Source of the DNA: Eubacterium sp. CAG:251
GTDB lineage: Bacteria; Bacillota; Clostridia; Oscillospirales; Acutalibacteraceae
NCBI GenBank assembly: GCA_000436835.1
Contig: FR889116.1
Span: 1-64,000 of the forward strand
Reading direction: 5' to 3'
Length of the DNA stretch: 64,000 nucleotides
Shown: piece after piece, positions 1 to 8,584 of the stretch
How the letters are laid out: the number at the start of each line of letters is the position of its first letter
How positions within the stretch are numbered: position 1 is the stretch's first letter
The notes under the pieces: model-generated
What the model saw: only the letters and a program-made list of their open reading frames with translations
The model's database searches: none
What the model was told of the DNA's origin: nothing
Position numbers and translations under genes: made by a program

Positions 1-29
1 TTTGTAATTGGACTTTTTCTACACGCTGA

Positions 30-64
30 AAAGACCTTGAAAGTCAAAAACTTTCAAGGTCTTT
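30..64 (-). terminator. Hairpin after rpsR, probable terminator of rpsF-ssb-rpsR
   Basis: A perfect 14-bp stem (30-43 with 51-64) around a 7-nt loop lies 31 nt after the rpsR stop. The U-run on the minus strand is short (about four U), so termination may be leaky or the hairpin may stabilise the 3' end. Confidence 0.65.
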
Positions 65-94
65 AAATTATATTTAGTAAAAGCTATCTGCTTA

Positions 95-334
95 TTAGTC
101 TGATGTGTAAGGGAGAAGAGCTAAATGTCTTGCTCTCTTGATAGCAGTAGTAAGCTCTCTTTGATGCTTTGCGCAAGTGCCTGTTACACGGCGAGGAAGA
201 ATCTTTGATCTTTCAGATACAAATCTCTTAAGTCTTGTAACATCTTTGTAGTCGATTTCATCAACCTTTTCTACACAAAAAACGCAAACCTTCTTGCGGC
301 CCTTACGTGGACCACCGGCTCTGTTATATGCCAT
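95..334 (-). CDS. rpsR: 30S ribosomal protein S18
   Basis: Primary rRNA-binding protein of the small-subunit platform, where it pairs with S6. The 79-residue length and the basic core (RLKRFVSERSKILPRR) are typical of bacterial S18. The N-terminus carries a CVFC pair, as in zinc-type S18 proteins. It is the last gene of rpsF-ssb-rpsR, 15 nt after ssb, and is followed by a hairpin. Nothing is unusual. Confidence 0.98.
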   Translation of the reverse strand: MAYNRAGGPRKGRKKVCVFCVEKVDEIDYKDVTRLKRFVSERSKILPRRVTGTCAKHQRELTTAIKRARHLALLPYTSD

Positions 335-349
335 AATTAGTTTCCTCCT

Positions 350-781
350 TTAAAATGGTAAGTCGTCGTCATCATCAACGATTTCTTCAAAATCTGAATT
401 ATCAGCTGTTGAGTAGCTCGGTGCCGGCTGTGAAAAAGCAGGATTTGCACCCTGAGTTTCTGCCTTTGAGCCACAAAAAGAAACCTGATTAGCAACAACC
501 TCTACGGATTTTCTCTTATTACCGTCACGGTCTGTGAAATTATTTGTCTGGATTGAACCCTCGACAGCAATCATTGAACCCTTGTGGAAATAACGAGAAA
601 TAAATTCAGCAGTTTGGCGCCAAGCAACTACGTCAATAAAGTCAGCCTGTCTTTCCTGTCCCTGTGACTGATAATTTCTGTCAACAGCCATCTGGAAACG
701 AATAACCGAAAGACCGCTTGTTGTAGTTTTAAGCTCCGGCTCATAAGTTAATCTGCCCATAAGAACAACAGAATTGATCAT
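350..781 (-). CDS. ssb: Single-stranded DNA-binding protein
   Basis: Binds single-stranded DNA during replication, repair and recombination. An OB-fold spans about residues 1-105 (start MINSVVLMGRL). A low-complexity Gln/Ser/Pro linker follows, then the acidic tip DDDDDLPF, which recruits partner proteins. It sits between rpsF and rpsR with short gaps (15 nt on each side), the arrangement conserved across Firmicutes. Length (143 aa) is normal for a housekeeping SSB. Confidence 0.98.
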   Translation of the reverse strand: MINSVVLMGRLTYEPELKTTTSGLSVIRFQMAVDRNYQSQGQERQADFIDVVAWRQTAEFISRYFHKGSMIAVEGSIQTNNFTDRDGNKRKSVEVVANQVSFCGSKAETQGANPAFSQPAPSYSTADNSDFEEIVDDDDDLPF

Positions 782-796
782 TATAAACCCCTCCTA

Positions 797-1087
797 TTAT
801 TCGCCCTTAGCAACGATTAATGAACGAAGTACGCCGTCTGTAATGTTGATAACACGGTCAAGCTCCTGTGGGAATGCTTCATCACTTGTGAAATCGATAA
901 CAATATAATAGCCATCGTTTTCATAGTTGATTGGGTATGCAAGCTTGCGCTTACCCCATTCCTCAACATTGCCAAGAGTGCCATGCTTTGCGATGAGATC
1001 AGTAAACTTCTGCTTTAAAACCTCAACTGCTTCTTCTCCGTTTGCAAGAGAGAAAACCATTACGATTTCATAATTTTTTAATGCCAT
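797..1087 (-). CDS. rpsF: 30S ribosomal protein S6
   Basis: Small-subunit protein that forms a heterodimer with S18. The 96 residues begin MALKNYEIVMVFS and contain the typical EEWGKRKLAYPI segment. A GGAGG site lies 9 nt before the ATG. It is the first gene of rpsF-ssb-rpsR and has a strong sigma-A promoter upstream (1166-1194). The leader between promoter and start can form two small hairpins; I cannot confirm the known S6:S18-binding CCG motif in them. Confidence 0.97.
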   Translation of the reverse strand: MALKNYEIVMVFSLANGEEAVEVLKQKFTDLIAKHGTLGNVEEWGKRKLAYPINYENDGYYIVIDFTSDEAFPQELDRVINITDGVLRSLIVAKGE

Positions 1088-1165
1088 TCTTCAGCACCTC
1101 CTTTTGGTCTTTTGGCCTGCGCATTTTGCGCAAGCAAGGATTGCTTTGTTTTCCAAAGCTGTGTT

Positions 1166-1194
1166 ATTATATCAAAAATACATTTATATGTCAA
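1166..1194 (-). promoter_or_regulatory. Sigma-A promoter of rpsF operon
   Basis: Minus strand: -35 TTGACA (1189-1194), 17-bp spacer, -10 TATAAT (1166-1171), a perfect consensus match. It sits right after the GH30 stop codon (1198). The leader of about 70 nt ends in the GGAGG of rpsF. Confidence 0.9.
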
Positions 1195-1197
1195 GCA

Positions 1198-2547
1198 TTA
1201 TTTTAATATTACGGTTACAAGCGACTTAGGCTTAATAACAAGTTTTTTAACATTTTGCATTTCGCTTTTATCAAACTCATAGGCCTGTGTTGTCTCAATA
1301 AACAAACATTTATCAAAAGCCTTGTCAAATTCAATCGTTCTATTTGCTTTACTGTTATTGACCGCTATAATCACCTTTTTGCCGTCTGCTCTTTCAAATG
1401 CAAAAACCGAAAAGCCACGAGAAGTATTAAAGCCGATATCAAGGCTTTTCGAACCTTTAGGAATACATTTTGAGTAATGAGCCATTGCATAGTAACGCTT
1501 TGCAACATAATAATCGGAAAAATCGTCCTTAGCAACTATAAAACCGTCACTAAAGCATTTGCCGTCACGCACAGCGTTATCCCATTGATTTGCGCAAACC
1601 CATGCGCTCCAGCTGTCTACTCCCGTATAAATCAAATCCTCACCGATAATGCGTGCCATAATCAGAGCCGACTCAATAGATTTTGTATCATTCTTGCAGG
1701 GAAGTTCACACCATTCACTCATATCAAAACGTGGGGTTTTAATATTTTCCTTTGCCCATTTGCCAAATTCAGCCTTTTCTGAAACGTTGTCATCAGAGCC
1801 GTAGGAATGATAAGCAAATACGTCAAGATATTTCATAATAAGCTCATTTGATGATAAAAGATTATAATATTCTTTTGTGTGGTCCTTAATGTTACCGCTT
1901 TCCGGCCCATATAATTTAAGAGAGGAATTGCGCTTTTCAAGTTCTTTTGCAAACGCTAAAAAGCAATCGTAAACCTCCTGCGCCTCATAATGGCATCCTT
2001 CCTGCCAGACACTCGTACCGCCCCATTTCCATTGCGGCTCATTAATCGGGCTGATATATTTAACGGGATATCCCTCGGCTGAAAAATGCTCTGCAATATC
2101 AATAAAATATTTTGCAAAAGCTTCGTATTTTGACTTATCAAGATTTGAAAAATGCTCCGTAAATCCTCCGCTCGTCTGCCCTGTTACCGTTTGGGTAAAA
2201 TGCGGAGAATTGGCAAAAAATATGAGCGTGTCAATATTTCCGAGCGATAAGCATTTTTTCATCATATTGACGGCATATTTATCCTTTGAATAATCAAATG
2301 AGCCGTCCTTGTTCATAAAGCTTTCAATATATCTCCAAGGATTTTCAATTCTCAAATTATCCTTTTCATATCCGCCGCCGACATTAAAACGGTAAATATT
2401 CATTCTAAGTCCGTCATCGCCGTAAAGAAGATTTGCAATCTCGTGTGCTGTTTTTTCGCTCTTTACCTGAGGTGACCACCAGCAAGCAGAGCCACCGAAA
2501 CCTTTAACCGTTTTTATAACTTTAGCATTTTCAAGATTAATTCTCAT
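1198..2547 (-). CDS. GH30-family glycoside hydrolase, intracellular
   Basis: Retaining glycosidase of family GH30 by motif reading; this branch looks like the endo-beta-1,6-galactanase-like subfamily. Visible motifs are GFGGSACWW at the N-terminus, SPINEPQW with the probable acid/base Glu170, and FDMSEW with the probable nucleophile Glu278. A (beta/alpha)8 barrel is followed by a C-terminal beta domain. There is no signal peptide, so it should act on imported oligosaccharides. It starts 3 nt after the CLC gene stop, so it is probably cotranscribed with it. The substrate is not determined by sequence alone. Confidence 0.85.
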   Translation of the reverse strand: MRINLENAKVIKTVKGFGGSACWWSPQVKSEKTAHEIANLLYGDDGLRMNIYRFNVGGGYEKDNLRIENPWRYIESFMNKDGSFDYSKDKYAVNMMKKCLSLGNIDTLIFFANSPHFTQTVTGQTSGGFTEHFSNLDKSKYEAFAKYFIDIAEHFSAEGYPVKYISPINEPQWKWGGTSVWQEGCHYEAQEVYDCFLAFAKELEKRNSSLKLYGPESGNIKDHTKEYYNLLSSNELIMKYLDVFAYHSYGSDDNVSEKAEFGKWAKENIKTPRFDMSEWCELPCKNDTKSIESALIMARIIGEDLIYTGVDSWSAWVCANQWDNAVRDGKCFSDGFIVAKDDFSDYYVAKRYYAMAHYSKCIPKGSKSLDIGFNTSRGFSVFAFERADGKKVIIAVNNSKANRTIEFDKAFDKCLFIETTQAYEFDKSEMQNVKKLVIKPKSLVTVILK

Positions 2548-2550
2548 ATC

Positions 2551-4116
2551 TTAACCCTTTATCATATGTTCAAGTTTTTCTATATCACGCGAGAAGTGGC
2601 GTTGGCTTACAAGAACAACTATTTCATCGCCTTCTTTAATAACCGTATCGCCCTTAGGTGTGATTGACACACCGTTGCGTTCAACGCTTACAACAACGCA
2701 GTGCTTACCCCAATCAACATCCATAATTTTCTTTTTTGCAACAGGACTGCCGACAGGAATAGTATACGTTTCAAGCACCTTTTCATCAGTTTCAAAGAAG
2801 CTCGGCTTTTTGTGGTCGGTGCTGACAATTTTTTCAAAAAGGTATTCATAAAACGGAGTAACACCTATAAAATTAGCGGTTGCATAGCTTATTAAACTTA
2901 CTACTGCAAGCGGGAGAATATTATTCATATTACCCGTAAGCTCAAAAACAAGAACAATGCCTGTAATCGGGCTTCTGACAATAGATGCAAAAAGACCTGC
3001 CATACCGATTACAACAAATTCTTCCCACATAGCAGGAGTGATTGCGCTAAACGAATTAACGCTGACTGTTCCGAATATCGCACCCATATATGCGCCCAAA
3101 ATACAAAGAGGATAAAGAGTACCGCCCGGCGCACCGCTTGCAAAACAGATTGCCCCAAACAAAAATTTGGTTGTCAAAAGAACAATCAAATATGTAAGCG
3201 ACGGATTTTCTTTAAGAAGAATAACCTCCATACTGTGGCCGCCGCAAAGAATTTGAGGCATAACAAGACCGATTACACCGCTGAATACAAATACAATCGG
3301 CAGTTTAATATAATTCGGAATTTTAATCTTTTTATATAAATCCTGAGCCTTGCCCATACAAACGTTATAGGCACAGCCGCAAAGACCGAGGAAAAAGCCC
3401 ATTATTATTAAAAGCCAATAATATTTAAGCGGAAAATTCACCGTATCATAATTAAACACCGTGTTTTGACCGAAAAAAAGCTTGGAAATATAATCGGCAG
3501 TTATTGATGAAACAATGCCCATACAAAGCAAGCTCTTATCAAAAGTATGATGGATTTCCTCAAGCACAAACATTGTGCCTGCCAACGGAGCGTTGAATGC
3601 AGCCGCCATACCTGCGCCTGCGCCGCAGCTAATCATACGAAGTTCAGTAGTTTTATCAGCCTTGGTAAATCTTGCGACACCCTTTGCCGCCATACCGCCG
3701 AGTTGAACGCTCGGTCCCTCTCTGCCGAGGGAAAGACCTGAAAAAACAGAAGCCGTGCCGCCAAAAAGCTTAACAAGTATTACTCTCCACCAACTTGGAT
3801 TGATATAGCCCTTGACTTCTCCGTTTACTTGCGGAATACCGGAGCCGCCGCCTTGCACTTCCCATTTAACAAGCATTGAAACAAGAAAACCGATAAGAGC
3901 AAGAATAACAAACCAAACGGCAACCTTACCCGGATTACCCTTAACAAAGTCTATTATTTTCATCAAATATTTTTCTGCAAAAGAAAGCAAAAACCTATAT
4001 AATACGGCAATAAGGCCGGACGCAATGCCGACCTCTAAGCCACGAACTAAAAGATAAAAACTTTCTTTTCTGTGAAATTCAATTTTTCTGAATGTAGATT
4101 TATCTTTATTTCTCAT
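2551..4116 (-). CDS. CLC-family chloride/proton antiporter with C-terminal TrkA-C domain
   Basis: Membrane protein of about 10-12 helices that exchanges chloride (or fluoride/nitrate) for protons. CLC signatures are GSGIPQ (about residues 91-96), GREGP with the gating Glu (133), an internal Glu pair in LEE (196-197) matching the proton glutamate, and GAPGGTLYP near the centre. A soluble RCK_C/TrkA_C module follows residue about 445. Both coupling glutamates are present, which favours an antiporter over a channel. It lies 4 nt after the ABC-F gene and 3 nt before GH30. Confidence 0.92.
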   Translation of the reverse strand: MRNKDKSTFRKIEFHRKESFYLLVRGLEVGIASGLIAVLYRFLLSFAEKYLMKIIDFVKGNPGKVAVWFVILALIGFLVSMLVKWEVQGGGSGIPQVNGEVKGYINPSWWRVILVKLFGGTASVFSGLSLGREGPSVQLGGMAAKGVARFTKADKTTELRMISCGAGAGMAAAFNAPLAGTMFVLEEIHHTFDKSLLCMGIVSSITADYISKLFFGQNTVFNYDTVNFPLKYYWLLIIMGFFLGLCGCAYNVCMGKAQDLYKKIKIPNYIKLPIVFVFSGVIGLVMPQILCGGHSMEVILLKENPSLTYLIVLLTTKFLFGAICFASGAPGGTLYPLCILGAYMGAIFGTVSVNSFSAITPAMWEEFVVIGMAGLFASIVRSPITGIVLVFELTGNMNNILPLAVVSLISYATANFIGVTPFYEYLFEKIVSTDHKKPSFFETDEKVLETYTIPVGSPVAKKKIMDVDWGKHCVVVSVERNGVSITPKGDTVIKEGDEIVVLVSQRHFSRDIEKLEHMIKG

Positions 4117-4120
4117 AATA

Positions 4121-5728
4121 TCAATATTTCTTCAATTGTTCCTCGTTTACATTTTCAAGGAATTCATCGTATGTTCCCATTCTGTCAATAACTCTGTTGC
4201 CTGAAATTTCAATAATTCTGTCAGCAACGGTCTGCACAAACTGATGGTCGTGAGAGGTGAACAAAATAGTTTCAGGATAACGGATAAGTCCGTCATTAAG
4301 AGCAGTGATTGATTCAAGGTCAAGGTGGTTGGTAGGCTCATCAAGAATAAGCACGTTCGCACCCGAAAGCATCATTTTGCAAAGCATACAACGCACACGC
4401 TCACCACCTGAGAGAACGTTTGCCATTTTAAGCGCTTCCTCGCCTGAGAAAAGCATTCTGCCGAGCCAACCTCTGATATCAGCCTCAAGAGTATAAGTTG
4501 TATATTGCCTGAGCCAATCAACAAGAGTAAGCTCAACACCGTCAAAATATTTACTGTTGTCGCTTGGGAAATAGCTTTGAGATGTGGTAACGCCCCACTT
4601 AAAGCTGCCCTCGTCAGGCTCTAATTCGCCCATAATAATTTTGAAAAGAGTAGTTTTTGCCACAACGTCAGAGCCGACAAAAGCAACCTTTTCCCTTGGG
4701 TGAATAACAAACGATACATCGTCAAGTACCTTTCTGTCACCTATTGTCTTTGTCAAATGGTCAACTCTCAAAAGGTCATTGCCGCATTCTCTGTCAGGTT
4801 TAAAATCAACATACGGAAAACGTCTGCTTGAAACAGGCATATCAATCATTTCAAGAGCGTCAAGCTGCTTTTTACGGCTTGTTGCCTGCTTTGACTTAGC
4901 GGCATTTGCAGAGAAACGGGCAATAAATTCCTGAAGTTCTTTAATCTTCTGCTCGTTCTTTTTATTTTGGTCTCTTGCCTGACGCTGACGCATCTGTGTA
5001 TATTCATACCAGAAGTCGTAGTTACCTGTATAAAGCTGAATTTTTCCGAAGTCAACATCGCAAATATGCGTACAAACCTTGTTTAAGAAATGACGGTCAT
5101 GGGATACAACGATAACGGTATTTTCAAAATCCATAAGGAAATTTTCAAGCCAACGAATAGCCGAAAGGTCAAGGTGGTTGGTAGGCTCGTCAAGAAGAAG
5201 GATATCGGGATTGCCGAAAAGCGCCTGAGCAAGAAGAACCTTAACCTTCATATCTGACGGAAGTTCCGCCATTTTCATATAATGGTATTCGTCAGGAACG
5301 CCGAGTTTATTGAGCATAAATGCAGCATCACTTTCAGCGTTCCAGCCGTCCATATCTGCAAATTCAGCCTCAAGCTCGCCTGCCTTAATGCCGTCCTCCT
5401 CGCTGAAATCTTCTTTCATATAAAGAGCGTCCTTTTCCTCCATAACCTCAATAAGACGTGGGTTACCCATAAGAACAGTCCTGATTACTTCGTATTCATC
5501 ATAAGCAAAATGGTCCTGCTTTAATACGGAAAGTCTTTCGCCGGGAGTAATGAACACCTCACCCTTTTGAGGGTCAAGTTCACCTGAAAGCACCTTTAAA
5601 AACGTTGATTTACCAGCGCCGTTTGCGCCGATAATACCATAGCAATTTCCTGCCGAAAAAGTAACGTTTACTCTTTCAAATAAAACACGACCGCCGAACT
5701 GAACGGTGACGTTATTTGCCTGAATCAT
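4121..5728 (-). CDS. ABC-F family ATPase (YbiT/YkpA-like)
   Basis: Soluble protein with two ABC ATPase domains and no membrane part, of the ribosome-associated ABC-F class. NBD1 has a normal Walker A (GANGAGKST), LSGG-like region and DEPTNHLD; the linker is basic and helical. NBD2 has LSGGERVR and DEPTNHLD but its Walker A reads GSDVVAKTT, with Ala in place of the last Gly. The start at 5728 is chosen because GGAGG lies 7 nt upstream; an upstream in-frame ATG (5764) has no such site. It is the first gene of a run with CLC and GH30 and has a promoter at 5795-5823. Confidence 0.9.
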   Translation of the reverse strand: MIQANNVTVQFGGRVLFERVNVTFSAGNCYGIIGANGAGKSTFLKVLSGELDPQKGEVFITPGERLSVLKQDHFAYDEYEVIRTVLMGNPRLIEVMEEKDALYMKEDFSEEDGIKAGELEAEFADMDGWNAESDAAFMLNKLGVPDEYHYMKMAELPSDMKVKVLLAQALFGNPDILLLDEPTNHLDLSAIRWLENFLMDFENTVIVVSHDRHFLNKVCTHICDVDFGKIQLYTGNYDFWYEYTQMRQRQARDQNKKNEQKIKELQEFIARFSANAAKSKQATSRKKQLDALEMIDMPVSSRRFPYVDFKPDRECGNDLLRVDHLTKTIGDRKVLDDVSFVIHPREKVAFVGSDVVAKTTLFKIIMGELEPDEGSFKWGVTTSQSYFPSDNSKYFDGVELTLVDWLRQYTTYTLEADIRGWLGRMLFSGEEALKMANVLSGGERVRCMLCKMMLSGANVLILDEPTNHLDLESITALNDGLIRYPETILFTSHDHQFVQTVADRIIEISGNRVIDRMGTYDEFLENVNEEQLKKY

Positions 5729-5794
5729 TATTTTTCCTCCAACATATACAGTTAATTTTAACAAAATTTTAAATACTTAAATTTTCACGGATAT

Positions 5795-5823
5795 ATAATA
5801 CTACATAAAATATATAAATACAA
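5795..5823 (-). promoter_or_regulatory. Promoter of ABC-F gene
   Basis: Minus strand: TTGTAT (5818-5823), 17-bp spacer, TATTAT (5795-5800). It is divergent from the rpe promoter. Confidence 0.65.
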
Positions 5824-5841
5824 GTATTATTTATTTTAACA

Positions 5842-5870
5842 TTGATTTTATATAAAAAGTAAAGTATAAT
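5842..5870 (+). promoter_or_regulatory. Promoter of rpe and following genes
   Basis: TTGATT (5842-5847), 17-bp spacer, TATAAT (5865-5870), 32 nt before the rpe start. Confidence 0.75.
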
Positions 5871-5902
5871 ATATTGTAATTTAGAACGAGAGGTATAAAA
5901 AT

Positions 5903-6550
5903 ATGGATATCAAAATTTCCCCTTCAATGCTTGCAAGTGATTTTGCAAATCTTGAAAATGAGCTTAAAAAGTGCAAAACGGGCGGTGCGGATTTAATTCA
6001 TCTCGACGTTATGGACGGTCATTTTGTGCCTAACATTTCTATCGGCGCTCCTGTAATTGCGGCAATGAAAAAGGTATGCGATGTTCCTTTTGACGTGCAT
6101 TTGATGATCAGCGACCCATATTTTTATATTGAAGATTTTGTTAAAGCAGGAGCCGATATAATCACGTTTCATATTGAATGTGACAGCGATATCAACAAAA
6201 CGATTGATAAAATAATTGCACTTGGCTGTAAAGCTTCGCTTGCAGTTAAGCCAAATACGGATATTGAAGCAGTTTACCCTTATCTTGACAAGCTTTCAAT
6301 GGTGCTTGTTATGACTGTTGAGCCTGGCTTCGGCGGTCAAAGCTTTATGGAAAGCACAATGCCTAAGATTGAAAAGTTGCGTGCAAAATGCCCTGAGCTT
6401 GACATTCAGGTTGACGGCGGAATCAATCCCGAAACAGTAAAAATCGCAGGTGCGGCAGGCGCAAATGTTATGGTTGCCGGTTCTGCCGTATTTAACAGCG
6501 AAAATCCAAAAGAAACTATCAAACTTCTTAAGCAAAATGCGAAAGCATAA
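5903..6550 (+). CDS. rpe: Ribulose-phosphate 3-epimerase
   Basis: Interconverts ribulose 5-phosphate and xylulose 5-phosphate in the pentose phosphate pathway. A TIM barrel of 215 residues carries the metal and catalytic signatures HLDVMDGHFVPN, VHLMI, TVEPGFGGQ and QVDGGI. The start follows a GAGAGG site. It is the first gene of a plus-strand run; the following membrane protein begins 20 nt later. Confidence 0.97.
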   Translation: MDIKISPSMLASDFANLENELKKCKTGGADLIHLDVMDGHFVPNISIGAPVIAAMKKVCDVPFDVHLMISDPYFYIEDFVKAGADIITFHIECDSDINKTIDKIIALGCKASLAVKPNTDIEAVYPYLDKLSMVLVMTVEPGFGGQSFMESTMPKIEKLRAKCPELDIQVDGGINPETVKIAGAAGANVMVAGSAVFNSENPKETIKLLKQNAKA

Positions 6551-6570
6551 AATGGCAGTGGTTTTAATTT

Positions 6571-7974
6571 ATGAAGAAAAAGCGTTTTTATAACAACAAA
6601 AAACGGAATAGCAAATGGACTGAAAAGGAAACCGGACGTAAAATAAGCTTTGCGGACAAATATATTGATGCCGGAAACGGAAGCGATAAGTTTGATTCCA
6701 AGCGCCCGAAACCAAAGAAAAAGCGTGCGGCTAAGGAAAAAACGGCTAAACTTTTCAAAAACATTGCAATAGTTATCGCCTGTTTTCTTATTATCAGCGT
6801 AGGTTACAGCGCAATGGACCTTTACATTGACCGTAATGCCATGCCTGAAACCGAGGAAAACACAGGCGAAAGTGTAAGCTTCAGCAACGTTAATCTTATG
6901 CTCAAGGGTATGAGCGTTCAGTCAATTTCGCTTGACAATTCCGTTATGCTCGACTCTGTTATCAAAAGTGCGGAAGATGAAGCATATTCCTCCGTCACAT
7001 TTGATTTAAAGCGTGACGACGGCACAATAGGATATAACAGCAAGCTTGCAACAATAAGGGCTTACGGTGCTATTTCATCGCCTGCAGCTCAGCTTGAAAA
7101 ATCTGTTGCAAAACTTAATCAGGCAGACATTATCCCTATCGGCAGAATTTCGTGTTACAAGGATAATATCGTTGCCCTTTCTGACCTTGACAGCGCAATA
7201 AAAAACGGCAAAAGTGTTTACAAAGACGCAAACGGCAACGCATATTTAAACCCCAACAGCAGCACAACATATAACTATATCAAAAGTATTATTGAAGAAA
7301 CAAAGGCTATGGGAATCAATGTATTTTTGCTTGATAATACAAAGCTTCCTGGTGATATAAGCGGCGACTATAATGACGGTTTTGCCACTCTTGCCAAAAA
7401 GTTATATGCCGAATTCGGTCAAGATATAAAATTCATTGAAGCTATTGATGTAACAATTAATGACGACAGTATATCTGACGAGCCTGTTACGGATGAAAAC
7501 GGCGATACTGTTTATAATACCACTTCGTCATTTGACAGTGAGGAATTCACAAGCGGATACGGCGATTCAAACGAAACAATCGGCGACGACGGCACTGTTT
7601 CCACTACAAAAAAACGTGAGCCGCTGACGGATGAGGACGGCGATATTATTTACGGAAACGACGGTCAACCTGTTTATCCTACAAAAGAGGGTGAAACCAC
7701 AGCGACCACCAAGGCAAGAATAGCGCTTACAGACGAGGACGGCGACATTATTTACGGCAACGACGGTTTGCCTGTTTATTCAACTGAAGAAAGCTCTGCA
7801 AGCGAGGCGACAACGCAAAATAGCAGTTCGCTTGAAAAGCAGATTGATAAAAAAATCAGCAAGAAATCATCAAAGGGTAAAATGTATTATATTTCAACAA
7901 ACAATGCACAAAAGGTAAAGAAAATACTCGACAATAAGAAAATTACAAACTACATTATTCAAAGCACAAACTAA
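6571..7974 (+). CDS. Membrane-anchored DUF4015-like (glycosidase-like) surface protein
   Basis: 467 residues. A very basic cytoplasmic tail (1-60) is followed by one TM helix (about 62-82) and an extracellular part. Residues about 120-280 look like a DUF4015 putative glycosyl-hydrolase barrel: VTFDLKRDDGTIGYNS, DIIPIGRISCYKDN, NAYLNPNSSTTYNYI and VFLLDNTKLP line up with the order of motifs in that family. After it come two near-identical tandem repeats around LTDEDGDIIYGNDG and a Ser/Thr-rich tail. The barrel identification is from memory of the family. It may act on the cell wall, but no catalytic activity is claimed. The next gene overlaps its stop region closely. Confidence 0.65.
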   Translation: MKKKRFYNNKKRNSKWTEKETGRKISFADKYIDAGNGSDKFDSKRPKPKKKRAAKEKTAKLFKNIAIVIACFLIISVGYSAMDLYIDRNAMPETEENTGESVSFSNVNLMLKGMSVQSISLDNSVMLDSVIKSAEDEAYSSVTFDLKRDDGTIGYNSKLATIRAYGAISSPAAQLEKSVAKLNQADIIPIGRISCYKDNIVALSDLDSAIKNGKSVYKDANGNAYLNPNSSTTYNYIKSIIEETKAMGINVFLLDNTKLPGDISGDYNDGFATLAKKLYAEFGQDIKFIEAIDVTINDDSISDEPVTDENGDTVYNTTSSFDSEEFTSGYGDSNETIGDDGTVSTTKKREPLTDEDGDIIYGNDGQPVYPTKEGETTATTKARIALTDEDGDIIYGNDGLPVYSTEESSASEATTQNSSSLEKQIDKKISKKSSKGKMYYISTNNAQKVKKILDNKKITNYIIQSTN

Positions 7975-7994
7975 TGCAATATAAGGTGAAAATT

Positions 7995-8558
7995 ATGAAA
8001 AAAGCGCTTGGCAAATTTCTCTTAATTTTACTTGCAATGAGTTTTATATCAAGTTTTATACCCGCAACTGCATTTGCCAAGTCCGGTGAAGATGCAGATT
8101 TAAAAAGCATTGAAGTAAGCTGTGGCGTGCTTGACCCTAAATTTGACGGCAGCAAAACAAAATACACTCTTTATATTCCGAGTGATTTAACGCAAATAGT
8201 TATCACTCCTACGCCAAAAAGTGAAAATGCAAAAGCCAATAAAATCAATTTAACGCTTGGCACAAAGCAAGAGCCTGAAATCACCGTAAGCTGCACATGT
8301 GCAGATGACAAAAAGGAATACACCATACAAATCAAGCGTATTGATAAAACAACAAACGAAATAGAAAAAGAAATAAGCCAAAACGGCTATGCAGTTTATG
8401 TAACCAATCAAAAATTTTTTCAGAAAACAGATTTTCTTGTATGTGCATGTGCTGTTTTAATCGGTGTTTTGATAATAACTTTACTGTATCTTTTTACAAG
8501 AAAGAAGCTTATCAAAGCTTATGACGAAAACGAAAAGCCGTTTTATCGTATTGACTAA
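7995..8558 (+). CDS. Exported membrane-anchored protein with cadherin-like beta-sandwich domain
   Basis: 187 residues from the ATG at 7995, chosen because AAGGTG lies 6 nt upstream and a clean signal peptide (cut after ATAFA) follows; an in-frame ATG at 7974 overlaps the previous stop. The mature part has one beta-sandwich domain of the cadherin-like type (LKSIEVSCGVLDPKFDGSKTKY opening and YTIQIKR close, about residues 38-120). A TM helix (about 147-168) and a short charged cytoplasmic tail follow. Function is unknown. It is probably coexpressed with the upstream surface protein and with mgtE. Confidence 0.65.
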   Translation: MKKALGKFLLILLAMSFISSFIPATAFAKSGEDADLKSIEVSCGVLDPKFDGSKTKYTLYIPSDLTQIVITPTPKSENAKANKINLTLGTKQEPEITVSCTCADDKKEYTIQIKRIDKTTNEIEKEISQNGYAVYVTNQKFFQKTDFLVCACAVLIGVLIITLLYLFTRKKLIKAYDENEKPFYRID

Positions 8559-8584
8559 AAGATTTATGGAAGCGAGATGATAAT

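Noticed and set aside
1095..1165. S6:S18-binding regulatory RNA in the rpsF leader
   Set aside because: Two hairpins can form, but I could not identify the CCG-containing loop needed for that motif, so it is not listed as a feature.
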